In this document: positions 25,581-34,256 of the stretch, piece after piece
How the letters are laid out: each line of letters begins with the position of its first letter
Position numbering within the stretch: the stretch's first letter is position 1
DNA from: Bin87 sp963692995
GTDB lineage: Bacteria; Chloroflexota; Dehalococcoidia; Lucifugimonadales; UBA3495
Reading direction: 5' to 3'
Assembly: GCA_963692995.1 (NCBI GenBank)
Contig: OY843611.1
Span: 2,790,001 to 2,854,000 of the forward strand
Length of the DNA stretch: 64,000 nt
The notes under the pieces: generated by a model
Database searches by the model: none
Told to the model about the DNA's origin: nothing
Seen by the model: the letters and a program-made list of their open reading frames with translations, nothing else
Program-made: the position numbers and the translations under genes

Positions 25581-26225
25581 TCAGTTTGCCCGGTACACCC
25601 AGATCTGGTGCGTCACCTCCGGCTCGCCCTTGGGCAGGGGCTGGAACGGCTCAGTGACCGCCACCAGGGACCAGGCGCCGCTCTCCACCAGGGCATCCTG
25701 CTGGTCTTTGAAGCCCAGCTCGACGTGGGTGTCGGGGCGCATGCTGAACACGATGTGGCCGCCGGGCCTGGTGACGCGGCACAGTTCCACGAAGGAATTG
25801 GGCGGCGCATGGCCCGGCGTGAACACGCCGATGCAGATGACGGCGTCGTAGGCGTCGGTCTCAAAGTCCAGGTGATCGCCCAGCGCCATCCGGCGGAAGT
25901 CGTTGTAGCAACCCTTGGCGCGGGCTTCTTCCAACATGCCCTCGGACAGGTCCATGGCACAGATGTCGCCGTAGCCGAGGCGTTCCAACTCCACACCCGC
26001 CAAACCGGTTCCGGCGCCGGCGTCAAGGATCTTGGCGTCCTTGGCTACGTGCTCCGCCAGCGTTTGGGCTCCCATACGCGGGGCCAGCCAAACGAAGGTG
26101 TTCTCCAGGTCGTCGTCGTATTCCTTCGCCCACTGGTCGTACCGCTCGGCCAGCTCGTCGTTGGTGGTGGACGAATAGACCCACTGAACCCGGTCTTCCG
26201 AACTGATATTTCCTGATTCAGGCAT
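25581..26225 (-). CDS. SAM-dependent methyltransferase
   Basis: 214 aa from ATG 26225 (GGAG 10 bases upstream). Class I methyltransferase fold: motif I ILDAGAGTGLAGVELERLG, an acidic SAM-ribose loop (CAMDLSEGMLEEARAKG), motif post-I DAVICIGVF and VTRPGGHIVFSMRP. N-terminal helix AERYDQWAKEYDDDL is of the UbiE/Williams-Beuren type. Substrate unknown. Next to a second methyltransferase, 57 bp apart. Confidence 0.85.
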   Translation of the reverse strand: MPESGNISSEDRVQWVYSSTTNDELAERYDQWAKEYDDDLENTFVWLAPRMGAQTLAEHVAKDAKILDAGAGTGLAGVELERLGYGDICAMDLSEGMLEEARAKGCYNDFRRMALGDHLDFETDAYDAVICIGVFTPGHAPPNSFVELCRVTRPGGHIVFSMRPDTHVELGFKDQQDALVESGAWSLVAVTEPFQPLPKGEPEVTHQIWVYRAN

Positions 26226-26281
26226 TGTTATTCTGCTCCGTTGGAGGTTGCCGGTCGTGAACACACCCCGCGCCGGCCGGC

Positions 26282-27130
26282 CTACCGCTTGACGCAGAGG
26301 TACTGCGCCCAGCCCAGCTCATCGTTGTTGATAGCGTCCACTGTCTTCATATAGGCATCGGCCAGGTAGTCGAAACGTTCCTGATAGCCTTCCGGGCCTT
26401 CGGCGATGGAGGCCAGGTTGGAGAGGTACGTGTAGCTGCGGGCCAAGTGGGATGACAGGTCGCGGGCCTGTAGCACCTTGAAGCCGATCTCGCGCAGGGC
26501 GTCCATGTAGGAATAGAAGCTGAAATCGGTGTCGAACAGCAGGCGGTCGTACACGAACCGGCGCGCCGATTCGCTGATGTCCGGCGTGGGCTTGATCAGG
26601 TCGTCAAAGATGAACTGCCCGCCCGGTTCCAGGACACGGTACGCTTCCTCCAAAACCTTCACCTTGTCCGGCACGTGATAGATGGTAGCCTGGCTCCAAA
26701 CGTGGGTGAACGCGCCTTCCTCAAAAGGCAGGTCGGTGGCCGATGCCTTCTCGAAGGCAAGATTGTCGGCAATTTCCGGCGACTGCTCCAGGAATGCCAC
26801 GGCGTTGGCGATGCGAACACCGCTGAGGTCGATGCCGGTTGCCCTGGCGCCGGTGTTCCGGGCGATCCAGACTACATTGGTGCCGTTGCCGCACCCCACG
26901 TCCAGCACGCGGGAACCCGAGTTGATGCCGGCGTATTCCACCATCAACTCATTGAGGCGGACACCGGCGGCTCGAAACTCGTCGCGGATGGCGCTATCGT
27001 GGGCCGGCTCTCCGTCGAATACGCCCCAGTGGACGCTTCCATCGGCGTCCCACACCGAGCGGTAGATCACATCTTCCGCGTCATAGTATCTTTCGGTTTC
27101 CTGCTCTGAGAACCGGTGCCCGGTTACCAT
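26282..27130 (-). CDS. SAM-dependent methyltransferase (sarcosine/phosphoethanolamine type)
   Basis: 282 aa from ATG 27130 behind AAGGAG. Motif I VLDVGCGNGTNVVWIA, TGIDLSGVRIANA, ATDLPFEEGAFTHVWSQATIYHV and YRVLEPGGQFIFDDL resemble small-molecule N-methyltransferases of the glycine betaine/phosphocholine group. The N-terminal RFSEQETERYYDAEDVIYRS region is duplicated as a decayed copy downstream of panD (27363-27599). Confidence 0.85.
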   Translation of the reverse strand: MVTGHRFSEQETERYYDAEDVIYRSVWDADGSVHWGVFDGEPAHDSAIRDEFRAAGVRLNELMVEYAGINSGSRVLDVGCGNGTNVVWIARNTGARATGIDLSGVRIANAVAFLEQSPEIADNLAFEKASATDLPFEEGAFTHVWSQATIYHVPDKVKVLEEAYRVLEPGGQFIFDDLIKPTPDISESARRFVYDRLLFDTDFSFYSYMDALREIGFKVLQARDLSSHLARSYTYLSNLASIAEGPEGYQERFDYLADAYMKTVDAINNDELGWAQYLCVKR

Positions 27131-27247
27131 ATTTGTTCAGCTCCTTTGGGAATTTGGGGTTGGCCGGCCTATTTGACGCGCCAGCGCTGCGCCCGCCCAT
27201 TTCGTAGGTGACGATCTCAGCGTTGTGGACGGCGCTGACCACTTTCC

Positions 27248-27281
27248 GGCCGGCGGCTGTAACTGGCCGGCGGCTGTAATC
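27248..27281. repeat. 17-bp tandem duplication
   Basis: GGCCGGCGGCTGTAA(CT/TC) twice, in a gene-poor stretch (27131-27362) with no recognisable gene. Confidence 0.85.
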
Positions 27282-27362
27282 GGTATCCAACAGCCGGCGG
27301 CCGGGCGCGAACCTACGCACCTCATCGCGGATGTCGGGCCTGGACCTGGTCATCAAAGACCA

Positions 27363-27599
27363 TTATTCCGCCCGCTCCGGCACACGGGGGATCCGGTCGA
27401 TGCCGGCGCTTTCCGGCGTAACTTCCTTCAGGCGGGAGCCGGCCCCCCGGGGCTCACTGCGCGCGTCGGCGACGCTGCCCGGGGCTTCCGGGGCGTTGCA
27501 AATGCCCCGACGCGGGTTGCCCTCCGCATCCCGGAAGGAACGGTAGAGGGCATCCGCAGCGTCATGGCATTGTTCCGATTCTTGCTCAGAAAAGCGCGA
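27363..27599 (-). pseudogene. Decayed partial copy of the methyltransferase N-terminus
   Basis: The minus-strand frame reads SRFSEQESEQCHDAADALYR, then SFRDAEGN, and later SRLKEVTPESAGI. This aligns with HRFSEQETERYYDAEDVIYR, SVWDADGS and VRLNELMVEYAGI of the intact gene at 26282-27130. It stops before the SAM-binding motif, so it is a 5' fragment, overlapping the last bases of panD. Confidence 0.75.
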
Positions 27600-27975
27600 C
27601 GGGCTCGGGCTGGGGTTCGGCATACATCGAACCTTCGATCCACTCCAGGAACTTGTTGTTTTCGTCAACCAGAACCATCTTCGGGTCAGCCGGCTCGTTA
27701 GTGATGTCGAAGGCGAGGATGATGATGCAGTCGCCTTCCTGGCACAGCCGAGCCGCCGCACCCTGAACGGCAATGGCTCCACTGCCGCGCTCACCGGGAA
27801 GGGCATAGGTCTCCCACCGCTGGCCGTTGGTGATGTTCAGCACCTGGACCTTTTCGTAGGTGACGATGTCCGTCTGATCCATCAGGTCACGGTCAACGAT
27901 GATGCTGCCCACATAGCCCAGGTTGGAGCTGGTCACCCAGCAGCGGTGAATTTTGGACTTCAAGACTTCTCTCAT
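27586..27975 (-). CDS. panD: Aspartate 1-decarboxylase
   Basis: 129 aa from ATG 27975. Makes beta-alanine for pantothenate/CoA. MREVLKSKIHRCWVTSSNLG then Y-V-G23-S24-I is the self-cleavage site that forms the pyruvoyl group; YEKVQVLNITNGQRWETY and GSGAIAVQGAAARL are family signatures. The last residues differ from the norm because the 3' end runs into the methyltransferase remnant. Confidence 0.93.
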   Translation of the reverse strand: MREVLKSKIHRCWVTSSNLGYVGSIIVDRDLMDQTDIVTYEKVQVLNITNGQRWETYALPGERGSGAIAVQGAAARLCQEGDCIIILAFDITNEPADPKMVLVDENNKFLEWIEGSMYAEPQPEPVALF

Positions 27976-28039
27976 ACTCGCTCCTCGTTGATTGGGGCCA
28001 ATGATTATTGGCGGAATGTGGATTTGGGCCGGCATTGGG

Positions 28040-28598
28040 CCCGGCTAGCCGTCGTAGCCAAAGGACAGTGGAATCCGCAGATTGCGGTTAAACACCAAGT
28101 CGTGGCGTTCTCCCACCGCCGGCATCGCGGCAGAAACCCGAAATGAAGGGCCTATGGCGAAACGCTACTTCCGCCGACCGATTTACGCTGGGAGCAGCTA
28201 AGGCTCGCAGGGCAACTGGTGCTTCGCGCGTCCTCGCATGGGGCGCACCCCGCAGGAGCGAACGCATCCAGGAATAAAGTCGATACCAGACCCGACCCGC
28301 GCGCGGCGGGATCGTGTAGGGTCAGGTTCCGACGATTGTTGTTGCGCTATCAGCGCGGCTGCACTCATATGGCCTCGTTGCTTAAGGGCAGGTTGATGTT
28401 CGTGCAGACCTGCGATTGACTGGCCGGCAGTTTAGCCTGACCCGGCCCCAATGTCAAACTTGCGGCGTTTTTGCGAAAAATTCAAAGAAAGTTGCATTCC
28501 CCGCACTTGGGCTTCGAAGACGTTGCCTGATAAATTCGTTTGTCCTCAATTGCGCTAACGATGCATGCGCTAACGAATTCCGAAATGACAGTTTCGGG
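28040..28598. other. Non-coding 560 bp, content not recognised
   Basis: No supported gene on either strand. GC-rich inverted segments at about 28290-28330 could fold, but no known RNA family (tmRNA, RNase P, SRP, 6S) was recognised. Confidence 0.5.
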
Positions 28599-29042
28599 TC
28601 AGGGAGACGACGCCGGATTTGGTGAGCCGGCATCGAACAGCGCCAACTGTTGCGGCCCTTGAAGACACATTTCGTCATATGCTGAACACCACCGGGGAAT
28701 GCCCCGAACCGATGCGTGACCCTCGAAAACCGGCCCGTGTCCCTGGTACTGATGCAGCGACCACAACCAGGCGTGGAGCAGTTCGTGGGCCAGTATGCCC
28801 TCCATCCCCCGCCGACCGCTCCGCTGGAACCGGGGCAGCGACAACCCAATCAGCCACGACCCGTCGGGATAGCAGAAACAGCGCCCTCCGGTAGCAAAGA
28901 TCCGTTCCAGCACCACCGACCCCCCGGGTATCTCCAGCCCGTCCAATTGAAAACGCCGGGCGGTATCAGCGACCCAATCCAGGTCGGTCAGCACGATACC
29001 GCGGGGAGCCGGCCACGCGGTTTCCGGTTGCCTTGCTGCCAT
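28599..29042 (-). CDS. SprT-like zinc metalloprotease
   Basis: 147 aa from ATG 29042. HELLHAWLW supplies the HExxH zinc site, followed by HGPVFEGHASV with a possible third ligand, as in SprT-like proteases. An upstream strand-helix region (DLDWVADTARRF) is weakly similar to the family. Substrate unknown. It lies 6 bp downstream of the quinone oxidoreductase gene. Confidence 0.72.
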   Translation of the reverse strand: MAARQPETAWPAPRGIVLTDLDWVADTARRFQLDGLEIPGGSVVLERIFATGGRCFCYPDGSWLIGLSLPRFQRSGRRGMEGILAHELLHAWLWSLHQYQGHGPVFEGHASVRGIPRWCSAYDEMCLQGPQQLALFDAGSPNPASSP

Positions 29043-29048
29043 AATGCA

Positions 29049-30014
29049 CTAGGGCGTCAGGATGATCTTCCCTGTGGTGGCGCGGCCGGCCAGCTGTCGG
29101 TGAGCTTCCGGAGCCTCCGACAGCGGGAACAGGTGCTCCACGCGCAGGTCCAGTTCGCCCGACTGCACCCATCCCAAAACGGCCCCGGCCCGCTGCTCCA
29201 ACTCCTCCCGATTTCTGGTGTAATCACCCAGGCCGGGCCGGGTCAGAAACTTGGAGCCGTTGCCCAGCACCCGGGGATCCATCGCCTCCACCGGGCCGCT
29301 GGCCTGGCCGTACAGCGCCAGGTAGCCCCGCGGCGCCAGGCAGGAAATGCTCTGGTTGAACGTATCCCGACCTACCGCGTCGTACACCACCTGCAAGCCG
29401 GCTCCATCCGTAGCTTTGGCGATCTCTTCTGCAAAATCCTGCTGGGTGTACCGGATAACGTGGTCTGCGCCGGCCCCGCGCGCCAGCTCCGCCTTGGCCT
29501 CGGTGGACACGGTGGAATAGACGTAAGCCCCCAATGCCTTGCACATCTGGATGAGCAGCAACCCGACACCGCCGGCCCCGGAGTGCACCAGCACCCGGTC
29601 TCCCGACTGCACTCGATAAGTGTCGTAGCATAGATAATGCGCGGTCATGCCCTGGAGCATAGCCGCCGCGCCGTCCCGCGCCGACAAGCCTTCCGGCATC
29701 TTGATCAGCCGCCACGCCGGCACCAGCGCCTGCTCAGCGTAGGAACCCGGATGGCTGCAATACGCCACCGTATCGCCCACGGCGACGTGGTCCACGCCCG
29801 GGCCAACCTCGCGCACCACTCCGGCCGCCTCAACGCCGGCCACCCAGGGCAACCCCGGCGGGTTCACCCCCATGCGGCTGTAGATATCGGTGAAGTTCAC
29901 GCCCACGGCCTGAATCTCCACCACCGCCTGGTCCGGGCCGGCGGTCGGATCCGGCAGGTCAACGTACTTCATCACCTCCGGGCCGCCGTATTCGGTAATC
30001 TGCATCGCCTTCAT
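29049..30014 (-). CDS. NADPH:quinone oxidoreductase-like MDR protein
   Basis: 321 aa from ATG 30014 behind GGAGGAAG. Zinc-free medium-chain dehydrogenase: ITEYGGPEVMKYVDLPDP, VGVNFTDIYSRMG, LPWVAGVEAAGVV, and the nucleotide loop VHSGAGGVGLLLIQMCKALG. The C-terminus TTGKIILTP is typical of quinone reductase/zeta-crystallin. Likely reduces quinones or enones with NADPH. Confidence 0.9.
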   Translation of the reverse strand: MKAMQITEYGGPEVMKYVDLPDPTAGPDQAVVEIQAVGVNFTDIYSRMGVNPPGLPWVAGVEAAGVVREVGPGVDHVAVGDTVAYCSHPGSYAEQALVPAWRLIKMPEGLSARDGAAAMLQGMTAHYLCYDTYRVQSGDRVLVHSGAGGVGLLLIQMCKALGAYVYSTVSTEAKAELARGAGADHVIRYTQQDFAEEIAKATDGAGLQVVYDAVGRDTFNQSISCLAPRGYLALYGQASGPVEAMDPRVLGNGSKFLTRPGLGDYTRNREELEQRAGAVLGWVQSGELDLRVEHLFPLSEAPEAHRQLAGRATTGKIILTP

Positions 30015-30118
30015 GGTGGTCGCTTCCTCCGCTCCCTTTGGCTCGATAAGTGTCGTAGCTCTGTGGCGGTAGCATAGCATAGGGTGATTAACTTGGCGCA
30101 ACCGGCCGGCGTCAGCAA

Positions 30119-30148
30119 TTGCCCCAGGGAACGGGCAAATGCTATGAT
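30119..30148 (+). promoter_or_regulatory. Promoter upstream of the GreA-like gene
   Basis: TTGCCC (30119-30124), an 18-base spacer, TATGAT (30143-30148), 50 bp before the TTG start. Confidence 0.55.
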
Positions 30149-30197
30149 AATCGTCAACTTGCAGCCTGCGTCTGCGATTAAACCGGAGGATGAACAG

Positions 30198-31016
30198 TTG
30201 ACCAACGATCAGCCCCTCTCGATTTCACAGGCAATTAATCTGTTCGTCGATCACCTCAAAGAGGGCAAACAGGCGTTGCAGGGCCAGCAGGAGCTGTTGC
30301 GTTTCCAGGCCAGAATCGGCCGGGACAAGCCCATGTCGACGCTCCACGCTATTGAAGTCGGCGAATACGCCAAATGGACCACGGAAAACGTGGAAGACCC
30401 CTCCTCCCGTTTGGACCCCGTCAAGAAGTTTCTAACCTTCGCCAACCGTCGCGGCTGGACGGAGAACAGCCTGGCTCGTTACGCCGCCGCGCCGCGCCGC
30501 AACCGCCGCCGCTTCCGCAACGCCGACCCTAACGGCGCCACCACCGGCACCCCCAGCGCCCGCCTCAGCCAGCAACGGCATACCGAGCTCCAGGCTGAAC
30601 TGCAACGCCTGCGGGGTGAAGTCCCTCAAATCCGCGAAGCCATCCGGCTGGCCCGCAGCGACGGCGACGTGCGTGAAAACGCTCCTCTGGACGCCGCCCG
30701 CGAACAACAGCAGTTGACGCAACGCCGCATCAGGCAGTTGGAAAACGATTTGGCCAACGTCGAGATCGTCGATGCTTCCAACGCCAACACCGAGCGGGTC
30801 GTCATCGGGTCAAGAGTTACCCTGCATGATTTGACTGCCCAACAAGAGCGAGTCTTTACCCTGGTGGACGTGCGCGAGGCCGACGTATCCGCCGGCAAAA
30901 TATCCACCGTTTCCCCCATTGGAGAAGCTTTGATGGGTCGTAGCGCCGGCGAAGAAGTCACCATCAACACCCCCCGGGGCGCAGTCCAGTATCGCATCGA
31001 CGGCATCGGCGGATAG
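30198..31016 (+). CDS. GreA/GreB-like factor with N-terminal integrase-SAM-like domain
   Basis: 272 aa from TTG 30198, chosen because GGAGG lies 8 bases upstream; ATG codons further upstream fall near the promoter. Residues 1-90 resemble a tyrosine-recombinase core-binding (SAM-like) fold (ISQAINLFVDHLKEGKQAL ... DPVKKFLTFANRRGW). Residues 115-190 give a GreA coiled coil (LQAELQRLRGEVPQIREAIRLARSDGDVRENAPLDAAREQQ), with the acidic tip DGDVRENAPL as in GreA. The rest is the FKBP-like domain ending SPIGEALMGRSAGEEVTI. It would act on stalled RNA polymerase; the extra domain is unusual. Confidence 0.82.
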   Translation: MTNDQPLSISQAINLFVDHLKEGKQALQGQQELLRFQARIGRDKPMSTLHAIEVGEYAKWTTENVEDPSSRLDPVKKFLTFANRRGWTENSLARYAAAPRRNRRRFRNADPNGATTGTPSARLSQQRHTELQAELQRLRGEVPQIREAIRLARSDGDVRENAPLDAAREQQQLTQRRIRQLENDLANVEIVDASNANTERVVIGSRVTLHDLTAQQERVFTLVDVREADVSAGKISTVSPIGEALMGRSAGEEVTINTPRGAVQYRIDGIGG

Positions 31017-31047
31017 CAAAGCCGACGCCGGGCCTTGGTCAAAGCTC

Positions 31048-31076
31048 AGGGCGGGTTGCAATCCCCGCCCCTTTTT
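31048..31076 (+). terminator. Intrinsic terminator after the GreA-like gene
   Basis: GGGCGGG (31049-31055) pairs with CCCGCCC (31064-31070), then CTTTTTG. Confidence 0.85.
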
Positions 31077-31110
31077 GTTCACTTTTGTTCACTGGCCCCG
31101 TTCACAAACT

Positions 31111-31208
31111 CCCTCATTGCGGGGAAAGCCGGAACCCAAGCGTCCTTGTGCCCGGATACGTGCGCCTATTGGATGACGATCCGGGATTCCCGCTTTCGCG
31201 GGAATGAC
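31111..31208. repeat. Inverted pair of REP-like palindromes
   Basis: A diverged copy near 31111-31137 and a near-consensus copy at 31183-31208 in opposite orientation, comparable to the pair at 9695-9788. Confidence 0.75.
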
Positions 31209-31280
31209 GAAAATGGGACGGTTTGACCCTTGGCAATTCAATTTGACGCCAGACAGTCCCTGACCTATTGACGACAGCCC

Positions 31281-31745
31281 CTAGCCCAGATCCGCCACCG
31301 CTTGCAAAATGGTACCCGGATCGGGCAGCGTGCCCGGTTGGTACGTCTCGCGGTACCGGATAACGCCATCCTTGTCCACGATGATAACGGCGCGGGTTCC
31401 GGCGCCGCGTTCTTCGTTCCAAAGGTCGTAGGCGGTGGTTACCCGTCCCTTGGGATGCCAGTCCGACAGCTCCGGATAGGGCAGGCCGCCCATGGTGGTG
31501 GTCCAAGCCCGGTGGGCGGCAACGTGGTCGCAACTGATGCCCAGCACCTGGGCATTTAGCTCCTGGAACCGCTCGTTAAAACGGCGGAACGAGGTCGCCT
31601 GGTCCGTTCAACCACTGGTGAAGTCCAGCACATGGAACGACAGCACGACGGAATTGCTGCCGCGATAATTGCTGAGGGTTATGTCGCCGTCATTGGGTGA
31701 CGGCAGCGTGAAATCCGGCGCAACGTCGCCAATTTGACCTGGCAT
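31281..31745 (-). CDS. Selenocysteine peroxiredoxin (AhpE/BCP type)
   Basis: 154 aa from ATG 31745 (MPGQIGDVAPDFTL) if TGA 31610-31608 is Sec46. The context VLDFTSGUTDQATSFRRF puts Sec exactly at the peroxidatic position of the FTxxCT.x motif. The frame continues NERFQELNAQVLGISCD, AWTTTMGGLPYPELSDW, KGRVTTAYDL and VIIVDKDGVIRYRETY, all normal for AhpE/BCP peroxiredoxins. A hairpin with loop CGA (about 31606-31585) follows the UGA. Sec peroxiredoxins are known in anaerobes (PrxU). Would reduce peroxides; the resolving partner is not encoded nearby. Confidence 0.87.
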
Positions 31746-31918
31746 CAAGCATCTCCTGTTTGGCCCCGGACCGATGCCTTGAGGCGGCAAATACCGGACC
31801 GGCGCGGATGGCAGGAATTATACCGCAAGCCGCCGCCGGGGACACGATGCGTCAACGGCGTCCCGGCGGGGCCGTGCTATACTCGCCGACGCCGCAACCG
31901 GCGGCCTGGGCTGCTCCG

Positions 31919-32931
31919 GTGGAAGTGGTTTTCGACAGAGGCATCTATCTCCCCGAACTTGACCTGTGGCTGGACTCCCGGCGCAAGCAGGAGCTATCGG
32001 TCATATCCCACGCTCACTCCGACCATACCGCCCGCCACCGTCGCCCGGCGCTGACCTACGGCACCCGCCTGCTCCTGGGCGATTACCTGAAACGTTCCGA
32101 GCCGGTGGCCCTGGACTACGGCGAGGCGCTGGAAACGCCGACTACACAATCACGCTGCATCCGGCGGGCCACTGCCTGGGTTCGGCGCAAACTTTGGTCA
32201 CCCGCCGCCGCACGGGGGAACGCCTGCTGTACACCGGCGACCTGCGGACCCAGCCGTCGCCCATCAACGAACCGGCGGAGCCGACGCCCTGCGACGTGCT
32301 GGTGATCGAAAGCACCTACGGCCGGCCCGATTACGTCTTCCCGCCCCAGGAGGAAGCCATCAGCACGGCCTTGCGGATCGTCGCCCAATGGCTGGAACAG
32401 GGCGCTCTGCCCGTGATCCTGGGCTGGCGGCTGGGCAAGGCGCAGGAGGCATTGCACCACCTGCTGGCCGCCGGGTTTCGGGTCGTTTGCGAGGAAGGCA
32501 TCTACGAGACCGTGCGGAGATACGAGGCGGGCGGGATAACTTTCAACGGCGAATACCGGGTCTTCCACGGCGACATTCGTGATGGCGACGTGCTGCTGTT
32601 CCCGCCGGGCCGGAAGTCTCGCGAGCAGATCGCCGCGCATCACCCGCCGCGCCAATCGGCGCGCTACCTGGAACTGACCGGCTGGGCCGTCGGCGCCGGC
32701 GCCCGGCCCTGGGGCCGGGGACGCCCGGGCGACGCCAGCCTGCCCTATAGCGACCACGCCGATTTCAACGACCTGGTAGCCTACGTGCAAGCCGTCCGGC
32801 CGCAGCGGGTATACACCGTCTTCGGCTTCCCCGACCTGGCCGCCCACCTGCGACGCCTGGGCTACCCCGCCACCCATCTGGGCAAGGGCGCCACGGCGGC
32901 AGACCAAGCCTTTCAAATGCCCCTACTGTGA
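31919..32931 (+). CDS. Metallo-beta-lactamase-fold RNase/exonuclease, frame broken
   Basis: Likely start GTG 31919. The N-terminal frame has FDRGIYLPELDLWLDSRRK and the zinc motif ISHAHSDHTARH. After about 32137 the reading moves by one base (ALETP | DYTITLHPAGHCLGSAQT) and continues GERLLYTGDLR, CDVLVIESTYG and SDHADFNDLVAYVQAVRP to 32931. This is the architecture of MBL-fold mRNA 3'-end-processing exonucleases, about 337 aa when joined. One missing base near GAAACGCC explains the break; the gene is probably intact in the cell. Confidence 0.75.
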
Positions 32932-33059
32932 CGGCGGCCAACGCTAAATTACCCCTGAAAAGTAGCAGATACGCAATTTCAAGCACGCACGATCCATGAC
33001 AAAATCGCCACTAATTGGTAAAACTGCCCTATCGGGCATGTCTATAAGGGAGTTATACA

Positions 33060-34256
33060 ATGGTCACAGCGAGTACGAATCAAGAAGCAGGCATCTGGTT
33101 TGAGCCAGATGTGGTCGATGAAAATGAAGACGATGCTTATCCGATCGATCAGTACGACTTGATATCGTCGCCCAATGACTTCAACACCAAAACATTGGTT
33201 GATTTCATCGATTCCGGTGTAGTTACCATTCCCGGGTTCCAGCGCAACTACGTGTGGGATATCAAACGGGCATCCCGGCTTATTGAGTCTATCATCGTTG
33301 GGTTGCCTATTCCGCAGGTGTTCCTCTACGAACAAGACCGCGATAAGTTTCTGGTGATAGATGGACAGCAACGGCTGATGTCCATCTATTACTTCGTGAA
33401 AGAACGGTTTCCGCGTAAGGAAAAACTGCTGGAAATCAGCGCGATCTCCGGAAGGCAGAGCCGGCGAGCTGTTGACGTCCTAGCCGACGACACGTATTTC
33501 ACTGATTTCCATCTCGACCTGCCGGAGAACGCCCCAGGACGGCCCAACCGATTTCACCGACAACAGTACTCTGGTTTAGACGAGGGCGATAAAATTCGGT
33601 TCGACCTGCGTACCATCAGGAACGTTATCGTGCGGCAGATAAACCCACAAGGCAACGACGCCATGTACGAGATTTTCAACCGACTGAACTCGGGGGGCGT
33701 CAACCTTACACCTCAAGAAATCCGTCAGTGTATGTATTACTCCGATTTCTACGAAATGCTTTACCGCACCAATACCCAACGACAATGGCGGCAACTGGTT
33801 GGTGTCGAAACCCCCGATACCCGTATGAAGGACGTTGAAATCCTCCTCCGTGGATTCGCAATGCTTGTCAATGGCGAATCGTACCGACCGTCCATGGTCA
33901 AGTTCCTGAATCGATTTTCCCAAGACGCCAAGTCGTTCGATCCTGACCATCTCGATCGATTGCAACAATTATTGCAATCTTTTCTGGACAGTTGCCGCGA
34001 CTTGCCATCTGACGCTTTTCATAGCACACCGGGGCGTTTCAGCCCTATGATTTTCGAGGCGGTGTTCGTTGCCTTGTGCACTGGCCCTTACACCACTAAA
34101 GAGACCATCAATGGCAAGATCAATGTTTCATCGCTGACAGCCTTGAAAGGAGACCCACATTTTCAAGGCGCTACGCAGCTCGCAACAACACAATCGGCCA
34201 GTGTTCAAACCCGACTTTCTCGGGCCAAAGAGCTTCTTGTTTTGGAGGAAGATTGA
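33060..34256 (+). CDS. DUF262 domain protein
   Basis: 398 aa from ATG 33060 (AGGGAG upstream). DUF262 N-terminal ParB/sulfiredoxin-like domain: VTIPGFQRNYVWDIKRASRLIESI, then FLVIDGQQRLMSIYYF, the nucleotide-site motif of GmrS-type proteins. No C-terminal HNH (DUF1524) nuclease is visible. Such proteins occur in restriction and other defence loci. Base composition is clearly more AT-rich than its neighbours, suggesting transfer. Overlaps the HEPN gene by one base (TGATG). Confidence 0.85.
   Translation: MVTASTNQEAGIWFEPDVVDENEDDAYPIDQYDLISSPNDFNTKTLVDFIDSGVVTIPGFQRNYVWDIKRASRLIESIIVGLPIPQVFLYEQDRDKFLVIDGQQRLMSIYYFVKERFPRKEKLLEISAISGRQSRRAVDVLADDTYFTDFHLDLPENAPGRPNRFHRQQYSGLDEGDKIRFDLRTIRNVIVRQINPQGNDAMYEIFNRLNSGGVNLTPQEIRQCMYYSDFYEMLYRTNTQRQWRQLVGVETPDTRMKDVEILLRGFAMLVNGESYRPSMVKFLNRFSQDAKSFDPDHLDRLQQLLQSFLDSCRDLPSDAFHSTPGRFSPMIFEAVFVALCTGPYTTKETINGKINVSSLTALKGDPHFQGATQLATTQSASVQTRLSRAKELLVLEED

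Noticed and set aside
27081..27356. 91-aa minus-strand frame
   Set aside because: Covers a 17-bp duplication and ends inside the methyltransferase start; no motif or ribosome site.
28040..28598. Structured RNA (tmRNA, RNase P, SRP or 6S)
   Set aside because: None of their conserved cores was found on either strand.
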